DNA of 64,000 nt from Prionace glauca (taxonomy: Eukaryota > Chordata > Chondrichthyes > Carcharhiniformes > Carcharhinidae): contig CM075740.1 in the NCBI GenBank assembly GCA_037974335.1, positions 13,661,071 through 13,725,070 of the forward strand, read 5' to 3'. Below are positions 55,252 to 64,000 of this stretch, piece by piece. The notes beneath the pieces were generated by a model that was not told the origin of the DNA, searched no databases, and saw only the letters and a list, made by a program, of their open reading frames with translations. Each line of letters opens with the position of its first letter. Within the stretch, counting starts at the first letter, position 1. The position numbers and the translations under genes were made by a program.

Positions 55252-58200
55252 CTGGAATATAGAGATAAATGATCACACATCATTAATAATCTGAATACAT
55301 GACTGAGTCGTTGTTTCACATTCTTCAAATTGTTCTTTTTTAAATCGGTATTAGTCTACGAGAATGTATAGATTTTATATGGTGGAGCCTTATTGATTCC
55401 AAATGCAAACAAGGCGGAACTGGGGTTTCTAGAACATATAAAAGCTGAGAAGGTTTTCTTTTTAACCCTGCAAGGACAAGAGCATGCACATAAAATGTGA
55501 TCTAAGTAATGGAGTTTGAAATGTTAAAAGGAAAAATAAGACGGGAGGTTTATTGCATCCAGATGTGATCTGAGGCAATGCTGTTCTGGCCAACGTCGCT
55601 ACCACCAACAATTTCAGAATAACGCTAATCACTCAGAATTTGGTGTCAATATTGGAACCTATGCTGACCGCATCATTTCTATCTTTTGTAACTGAAAAAA
55701 CTCAAATGTAAAGAATGAAATTGATTGTTTGCTTCTGTCACTGTTTACACTTCCCTGATACGAGCCCTCCATACCGGACTGATATTTGAATTTGTGTACA
55801 TTCTTTGCCACAGCTTCACACCGTGTCCCGCCCAGACCAACAGTAACGACGTTGCATAATTCTTACAAAGAACTCCCTGTCGAAATGGAAATTTTTCGAG
55901 TCATTTTTAGCGAGTGGAGTGTCACAAAAGATTACTTACAGCAAAGAGAAAGAGCTTCTCACAAATATTGTGAACAATTCTAGCTATATATCAACACATC
56001 GTAAGGACACCTTCAAAAGGCCAGTAATAAACCAATTATGTCCTCATAATTATTTATCTCTCACGCCTTGTCGCCAAAGCAGATGGGCTGTGAGATATTA
56101 TTGCGCTTAGTTAGGGATCAATGATCCTGACATTGGAAAAATGATTACACTTCACAAGCACTAAATTGTGAGGATGCTCTGAGGTCGAGGTCGGCGCGAA
56201 ATCAAAGCATGTTAGCATTTTCTTTCCTTTGTCATTAGTGGATATTCGCAAAGCTGAAAGAATCTTTTCTATTTAAGTCACCATTTACCATCTATCACAT
56301 TCAACGAGGAAACGCTCAGTAAATAAGTTAAGGTATTTTAAAGCATCGAAGAAAGAGTTCAGATATGAATATCCATTTCAAACTGAAAGGATAAGGCTAA
56401 CCTTTTACAATTCGCCTTGACATTGAAGTATTATGTCAGCTACAACAACAGTATGAGGTTTGGCGCTGTCGGTGGAAACATCGATTGTCTTTGGAGCTAG
56501 AAATTGGTCTTTTTTAGCGGGGAATGTAATTTGGATGTTGAAACTGAGTCGGCAGACAAATGCCCCCAGCCTTTATTTTCATGTTGGGATCGTTTTCCTG
56601 CGCCACTGAGAGTTTCGCTCAATTATCTCAAAGTCTCGCAACGATGAGCAGGTGTAACGATCTCTTACTATTTAAACGAAAGTTGACTTATGTGAATTAT
56701 TTTTACACCGGCATGTTCGCCAGATATGATTTCTTGAAGTAACAACTAAAATATTCAAGAGCATTTTTCTCCTTTTTGCCTCATGCTGGTCCATTTCACA
56801 GTAACATAGTCCAATAAACAAATGACTTGAAGAAGGAAATAAAAAAGTAAAGGAAAGTAAGATTGAGAAGGGAAGAGACCCTAACCACAATTTTCCAATC
56901 GTGTCTGGAGCAGGCTTGGCTCAGGAGATAGGAAGACAGACGAAATTGTGAATGGACGAAAGGGGGATAGCATAGAGACAGACCAGTGAAGCCAACCTCA
57001 CTAAAGAGAGAACAATTGGAATAAACGCGGCATAATCAAATACAGCGATCACGGGTTTGTTAGCGGAATATCTTCGCCCACAGCGTGAATTAGTATTTTT
57101 GCGCAGGTGGATGAGCAGTGAATGACGCCAATATTTTTGGTATAGTCTACATGGATTTCAGCAAGATTCTTGTTAAATTCACACATAGGTTGGACAGTTT
57201 GGATCAGAAATTGGATCAGAGGCAGGAAGGAAAGGTTCTTTATATCAATGACTGCCTCTATGATTGTTGTCAGATGATACAAAATTGGCAATGTGGTTGC
57301 TAACGCAGAACACTGGATAATGCAGGAAGACAACAATGGAATAGTTCGATTAATGCAACAGTGGCAAATGGAATTAAATGTGAAAAAGTGTGTGGAACTG
57401 TATTTCAGAAAGGCCAACAAGACAAGTGAGTACATTATAAATGGGACAATGCCGTGAAATGTGGAGAAACTCAGTGAACTGAAAATGCATGTCGACAGAA
57501 CCTAACAGCGGCTGAGCAAGTGGATATGGTAGCAAAGAAGGCACGTCCGGCATTATAAACCTTGGTATCGATTGTTAGAACTTGGAGGTTATGTTCAAAC
57601 TGCTGGAAAGGTGCGTGAGGAAAATGTAATGTACGGGAACGAGTACAGGCGAGATTGAGAGGGATGCTGGCTGAAACTGAATATTTAGTTGTCAGTAAGT
57701 GTTGAATTGACCAGCGTTCTTCTCTTTGGAACAGACGAGGCTGAAGGAAGAACTAATTGGAGGCATTATATGCTGAGGTGTCCGGGCAGAATGGAGAGGA
57801 AAACAGCATTGCCAATGGTTGGGGGGCCGATAAGAACGGGAGTTGGATTTAGCGTTAGAAGTAGAAGGTTTAGCGGAGATTCGAAATGAATAGTTTCACC
57901 CAGAGGGTTTAGGGCATGTGGAACCTACTGCTGCAGAGGCTGTTAGTGACAAATTAGTGGACTCTGAAAAGCACATACAATGTGTCATCGAAAGGCTAAT
58001 TATTAAATATTGGATTGTTCCTTGTGAACCAGTGCAAACATGATTGGCCAAGTAGATGGTAACAATGTTGCAAAGATATACCATTCTATGATTCTGCGAA
58101 TATATTATATTGCTTTCCTCCCTCAATGATGCACAGGGCAACAGTGTGCATATTTATAAGGTACACTGCCGGAACTCCGAAAACAGCTTCCAAACCAGCC

Positions 58201-59536
58201 ATGTCTTCCACCGGACGAACACATGGGCAGCAGATGTACGGCAGCACCACCAGTTGGGAAATCCCCATCAAGCCACACAGCATACCAAAGTAGAATTATA
58301 TCGCCTTTCCTTCACTTGTTAAAAACTCTTAGCCCCCTCCCTAAGAGCGCTGAGATATACCTAAGACACATGGACAACATCGGTTTGAGAATATGGCTCA
58401 CCATCACTTTATCCATGGATATTAGGCAGGGGCGGGGGGGGGGGAGGGGTAGTGGTGGTGCAATGAATGTTAGCTTTCCGATCACATCCCATAAATCAAG
58501 AAAAATGGCAGCAATCCCCATGTTTTGTTCTATTACAACTCACTGACAACCACAGAACCAGCAGCAATCTGAACGAGTCCACAACAATATTCAAAAACCT
58601 GACAACCTCTTCCGAGACATTCCAAAACAACTGATTGGATGGGAAGAAAATTAACCGGAATTTCCGGAGGAAGCACATATTCTGCGTATCATTAATATTT
58701 GTTACTATGTGATACAGTTCTCGCAACAGTATGCTTATTTTGGTCACTTGTGATAACCGCGAAATATTAGGCTGAGAATCTTGTACTGAACGGTGTTCAG
58801 TGAGTTTGGGGGCCAGTGGGAGTGAGTTGAACTTCAGCAGGTTCAACGCAAGAAAGATCTTAACACTCAAAGTTGCTTTTAAGTAGAATAAAGCAATCTG
58901 ATGTGAACGTTTTGAATGGAATTCGATGCCGTTTAAAGCAGACGACAAGGGCAGCGTGTGAAACAGCCTGAACCACTTTGTGGCTTTCATACAATCACGG
59001 AGTTATAGAGCACACAAGGGGGACGATGGTAACTTATAAAAATCCTGCCTGTTTAGCTCATTTGCATGCCTGTTTTGTTTCACTTTTGAAATGCTTATCG
59101 CCTTGCTAATTATAGTTCCGCTCGCAATGTTCACACAGCTAGGGCATTCCACTCCTAACAGTCACAGTGAAGGAAAACATTCCATTTTTCTAGCAATCGG
59201 CATTCAAATCATCTCCTCGCTCTGCCGACCGGATCGGATGGCTCAAACGTCTGGACAACCCGAGCAGATCAGACCCTAAGCTTCCAGTGAAATGAATTTC
59301 ACTTGTAATCACATTGCCCCTTTCCCCATCCCATAATTGGACGCACTCCAGAAAGTTCTGAACCCAGTTATCGCTGCAGTATCATTGGCTGCTGAATCAA
59401 AGATCCCCATAAAATTATTTTAGGAGCAATCATTTTGATTTTAACTAGTTCAGTGCAAATATCCGACGGTTTCGAAGTACATTTTGTTATTTAGATAGCG
59501 TCATAAATGTAGCGGACATTTCAGGGATTTACTTAC
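55252..59536 (-). other. VJ-C intron, cluster 3 (4.3 kb)
   Basis: GT...AG phase-1 intron, nearly the same length as in cluster 2. Holds an old LINE piece (57140-58095) and a G-rich stretch near 58428-58450. The first G-tract of cluster 2 is reduced to four G here (56519-56522). No recombination signal or extra exon seen. Confidence 0.75.
57140..58095 (+). mobile_element. Old LINE fragment in the VJ-C intron (unit 3)
   Basis: Ortholog of 34395-35300; starts VYMDFSKILVKFTHRLD on the plus strand, then decays. It keeps a short stretch near 57900-57950 that unit 2 lost. Confidence 0.65.
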
Positions 59537-59884
59537 TGCCCAGATTCAACTTAGTTCCTCTCCCGAAAGTGTATACACTTTGACTGCTGATCCAACCTAA
59601 GCAGTAATAATCTGCAGCGTCCTCCGATTGCACGTTGGTGATGGTTAAATGCGTCTTTTTTCTTGATGAGTCCACAGACCCGGCGAATCGATTCGGAATA
59701 CCCGAAGCCAGACCAGAGTACTCGGACCAAACAAGCACAGGGACGCTGTCGGGTTTCTGCCAGTACCAGCTCGCGTCGTTGCTGCTAATGGTGCCTCCGG
59801 ACATGGTGCAAGTGATGGTGACGGTCTTTCCCGGTGAGGACGAAATGGATCCTGGTTGGGTCAGGACAGGATCCGCAATTGTAC
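59537..59884 (-). CDS. Germline-joined VJ exon, lambda type, cluster 3
   Basis: Open V domain with fused J: ADPVLTQPGS, TVTITC, WYWQKPDSVP, DAADYYC and J FGRGTKLNLG, where R replaces the third G but still fits FGxG. Donor GTAAGT at 59536-59531, acceptor CAG at 59885-59887. CDR1 SGGTISSNDAS has the same length as cluster 2; CDR3 is LGWISSQSVYT. No recombination signal at the join. Confidence 0.93.
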
Positions 59885-60015
59885 CTGGTGAAATGTCAGT
59901 CACACACTGTGAAATGTTGAACATAGCTTACAACTCAAGCTCGCGAAAACACAAGCGCAGAAGCAGATAATGTGAAAAAAAATGAGCGTTACTTCAGGCC
60001 GACGCCCGTACTTAC

Positions 60016-60064
60016 TGTGGAAACAGAGTATCAGTGCGGCGAGAACTCCAATCGATTGTGTCAT
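60016..60064 (-). CDS. Leader exon, light chain cluster 3
   Basis: Encodes MTQSIGVLAALILCFH plus one base, identical to cluster 1 in protein. Donor GTAAGT at 60015-60010. Leader intron 131 bp, about 10 bp shorter than in the other clusters. Confidence 0.9.
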
Positions 60065-60137
60065 GGTGAAGGTTTGGAGGAAGAAGGAAAATAAATCCTG
60101 ACACGAACGCGCTTCTGAGTCCATTGCAACCTCCCCT

Positions 60138-60202
60138 TAAAAAGATTCAAACGCCACAGGGCGAATGAATATTAATGACGTATGCAAATTTCCTGACACG
60201 TG
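60138..60202 (-). promoter_or_regulatory. Octamer promoter, cluster 3
   Basis: Minus strand: CACGTG (60197-60202), octamer ATTTGCAT (60182-60189), TTTTTAA-like box near 60138-60144. The octamer is 118 bp upstream of the ATG. Confidence 0.8.
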
Positions 60203-60570
60203 ATTTTAGCCCGACGATCTCCATTTGGGTATTGTCTGATATCTGCCGAATGAGCACGTCAGCCATTTTGGAAAAGAAGAAATATGAGCCTCCTAAGGCA
60301 CAGACTAACATGCAAAATGGCTCAATACTCATCCCCCCCCCCCCCAAAAAAACAGACAAACGGTGTGATGAAAAGTAAAGAGATTAAATAAATCGTGGCT
60401 TGATCACTGGAAGTCTGCAGATTACAAAAAATAAATGTTGCGGACAGGAAGCTGTTCAAGAGCGTAGCGTCCCTGGTGAATAAATTAGGGACAAAAAGTG
60501 TGAGTTGAGATTTCATGTGCACTCAGAGGAGTGGAAGGGAATTAAGCACACTCCTTATTGTATTCTGGGC

Positions 60571-60993
<423 letters not shown>

Positions 60994-61904
60994 CTGAGGT
61001 GAGTGAATGATAAACAAGCCGCGAGGAATATTTTATTACCTACTGGAATGTGATTGAGGTGACAAAACTGTCCACTCAACACTATTCAAATGTTGGAAAC
61101 CCACGGCATCCAAACTGAGTTAAGCCTTGGGAAAATGAAATGCTCTAGGAAACAGCTTTCTACATGATTTTTGTTGTTGGGTTTGAGGGGTACATTTGCC
61201 GTCATGAGGAAAATTGAGTTTGTGAATGTCGATGCATTGGCCGACGGAGGAATGAGGTGAAAGTAGCAATTCTTTAAAATCAGATTTCTCATGACAGGTC
61301 ACCCTTCCCCCAACACAGCCTTCTCCTCTCGCCCGACGACAGTATTGCAGAAACCATCGTACAATGTTCCATTACCTCCTCATTTGGAAAATTAAACAAA
61401 ATCATGCAAGCACTTCAAACATTGACAATATTTGCTTGTCACACACCTTCACCCCCCAAGTGTCCTTGAACAATTGAGAGAAATAACATTTTGGTTTTGC
61501 AGTTGAGGCGCACAGAGGAGAACGAGAAAAAAAATGAACGAATTACTTCGCCTGGAAAGCTCACGGTCGCGGCTGCAGATGCAGCTGCGTCATTATAAAG
61601 AATTCCAGAAGAATTCATCGCAGAAAGAGGGCAATCAGCCCATCGCATCCATGTCGGTTCTGTAAACAAGCGATGGAACTGGAATTTCTGTCTTGATCTT
61701 ACTCCAGTGTCCGACATATTTTCCACTATTTTGACAGTGACTGTTAAATCCTCTTCCGCTAGCCTTTGATCCACTTGTCTCCAGATCATTAAGAGTCGGA
61801 TCATATTTACCCACCTCCACCCTTCTTCTGTTCCTGCTCCCGAGCTGTTTTAAATGTTTGCCTTCTGGTGATCAAAGTTCCCAACATTTGAAGCAGCTCC
61901 TACT
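60994..61904. other. 5' flank of cluster 3, no gene seen
   Basis: Counterpart of 11000-11924, with the unrecognised minus-strand open frame at 61439-61804. Confidence 0.4.
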
Positions 61905-62110
61905 TTCTTTATCCAACACCCTTAACAACCTCTTTATCAAATCTTCTGCGCGGCTCTAAGAAGAACAATTCCAGATTCTCTCGTCTTTCCGTCTGAGGAC
62001 TTTTATCGCAGGAAACACGCTAATAAACCTTCTTGCACACTCTCCAAGGCCTTGAAATACATCCGAAGAATATTCTCAAGCACAGAACTCACTGCTCTAG
62101 CTAGGGCCTA
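61905..62110 (-). mobile_element. Old LINE fragment, antisense (unit 3)
   Basis: Ortholog of 11925-12120. Confidence 0.5.
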
Positions 62111-63160
62111 ACCAAGATAAAAAGGTTAACATATTTGCTTGCATTTGTACTCGGTTGTTGGAATTTTACTGACACTCGCGTCGCTAGAGTGAAGGGTGTG
62201 GAAGGAATATGAATGTTTCTCCACCACTGGGAAAATTTCCAAGCGGCGGTCAGGTAGAGGAATCAGGAACATGTAATAGAAGTTGTTAGGCTGGAAGAGA
62301 TCGTAGGGCATTCACTGAAAAGCTATGTCTCAGATCCACGCCATGCAGTGCAGTCAGTACCCAGGGACTGAGAGGTTTAAGGCCTTGCCTATGGGTGGAA
62401 TGTACAGAGTTCACATCTGCAGTGTAGAGAGAAGGAGAGAGACAGATACTAGTTCAGTTAACGCAAACAGACAGCAGGTGGGAGAAAAGAACCACCTTCG
62501 TGGCATGTAAGCGGAATCGGAAAACGGTTCGCATGGGGCCAGGAATGCAGATTAAAGTTGACTAAAGACGGGACGCAGCTGAAGTAACAGTAAGCGGGCC
62601 TACTTCATCGAGACGTTGAATCCAATGATTGGGTCCGACTGGACGCAAAAGTACAAAACTCTGCGATTAGTGGCAGAACTGAAGGTTGGGAAGAATATAA
62701 AAAACGACAAGGAGTGAGAATGAAATAAGGACGAAGGAGAATTTAGAGAAAGAGAGAATGTAAGCTGGACATATTAAAATAATGTAAGAATTTCCACATA
62801 CTTTTAAAAAGGAAAATGCCACTTAAGTAAGTGTGGTTACTCTGGAGAAGGAGCATCGAGAATTCGTATTATGAAATGGGGACATGGCAACAGAATTGAT
62901 ATATTTTCTCTGCCTCGCTGTAGAATACACAAGTAAAATCTCAGAAATATTTGCAGAGAAAAGGTAGAAGGGAGCGAGGGACATAAAGCATCTACAAGCA
63001 CCAGGTCAATGCTGCTGAGAAAACTATCAAAACTAGAGGTTGGCAAACCGTTCGGACATGATGGAGCTGGGGAATATACCCTTACGGAGAGTGGATGCCG
63101 ACGCGATGGGCCTCCTTCTGCGTTGTAGTGATTTTATAATTCCATGAGATCGGGAAATAG
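62111..63160. other. Non-coding, no feature seen
   Basis: Counterpart of 12121-13155. Confidence 0.4.
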
Positions 63161-63164
63161 GATA

Positions 63165-64000
63165 TCAAACTCCTCGATTCAAGAAAGGAAAGAGACAAAA
63201 AACATGTAACTACAAGCCACTTAGCCGAACATATGTCAAAATTTAAATGCTGGAATCTATTATTGGAAGGTTGTAGCATGGCACTTGCAATTAGGCAGAG
63301 CCAACACGGCGTTAAATAATTGAAGCCATACTTTACTAATTTGTTATACTTACTTGAGCAAATTGTTAGTGACGTGGATAAAGAGGAACCTGTAGACTTC
63401 GATTTCCAAAACGCATTTCATACCGCTTCAAGAATACATTATCAAAAGCCAAATAGGAGCTCATCATGTGTGGGGCAATAATTATCAGGAATAGAGGACT
63501 GGTTGGCTAAAAGAAACAGAGGGGTGGGTTAATTGAGCATTATGATGAGGGGTGGTGGGAACAAACTGGACCCGGTGGGATGTCACACGGATTACATCTG
63601 GGGCCTCTACCATTTTCAATTTATAGAAATGATATGAAATATGGGACGGATTGATTGCTAGTGTTTCTCACGACATTAACACCACAGGGGGGAAAGTAAA
63701 TCGCGAGGTTAGCATAAATAGTATACAAAGGGATTTAGATAGGCTACGTGAGTGGTAAAAAGAAACAGGTGGAGTACAATGTGGTGAAATGCGAATTGGT
63801 CCACTTTGACAGGAAGAATACAAAGCAGCAAATTATTCACACAGAGATGAGAGAGCAAAGATCTGCAACACTGGGGGATCTGGGTGCCCTGGAACGTGAT
63901 TGACAAAACTGGAGAATGAAGCTGCAAGTGATAAGGAAAGCAAATGCAATGTTGTCACCTATTGCAAGTGGGCTGGAATATAGAAGTAGGGAAGATTCTC
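63165..64000 (+). mobile_element. Old CR1-like LINE remnant (unit 3, cut by window end)
   Basis: Ortholog of 13160-14395. The EEPVDFDFQNAFH block is near 63385. Continues past the window. Confidence 0.65.

Overview
The window is genomic DNA from a cartilaginous fish, almost certainly a shark. Three things point there. It carries immunoglobulin lambda-type light-chain genes as separate leader-VJ-C clusters in which V and J are already fused in the germline, an arrangement known from sharks (type II / NS5-like lambda). It carries HE1-like tRNA-derived SINEs. It is saturated with CR1-like LINEs of the type common in elasmobranchs. The species cannot be named from the sequence alone.

Layout: the window is two complete tandem copies and one partial copy of a single ancestral segment, roughly 20 kb before later insertions and deletions: unit 1 (2-18230), unit 2 (18231-45847) and unit 3 (45848 to the window end). 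Each unit has one light-chain gene on the minus strand. Cluster 1: leader 10345-10393, VJ 9859-10203, C 6627-6949. Cluster 2: leader 37243-37291, VJ 36755-37102, C 32165-32487. Cluster 3: leader 60016-60064, VJ 59537-59884, C 54929-55251. In all three the reading frame is open, splice sites are canonical and in phase, the Ig-fold cysteines and tryptophans are present, an ATTTGCAT octamer and CACGTG E-box lie upstream, and an AATAAA lies about 200 bp past the stop. I see no recombination signal next to the VJ or C exons, so each gene should encode one fixed light chain. The three differ mainly in the CDRs, and two have copy-specific N-glycosylation sequons.

The rest of each unit is non-coding. 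Shared by all units, and so older than the duplications: an HE1-like SINE, several decayed CR1/L2-type LINE fragments on both strands, and a GATA tetranucleotide tract fixed about 500 bp upstream of each start codon (107, 151 and 423 bp). Added later in unit 2: a nearly full-length CR1-like LINE (22436-26962) with a zinc-finger/coiled-coil/esterase ORF1, endonuclease and reverse transcriptase, and a duplicated 5' region; and three 5'-truncated LINE copies (18313-19412, 20862-21815, 40378-41190). Added later in unit 3: a truncated copy of the large LINE (50136-51539), nested in an old LINE, and a short fold-back element (48299-48428). Unit 1 has lost about 0.95 kb of an old LINE and about 1.3 kb of the VJ-C intron that units 2 and 3 keep, which suggests units 2 and 3 share the more recent history. 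No tRNA, rRNA, CRISPR or other protein-coding host gene was found.
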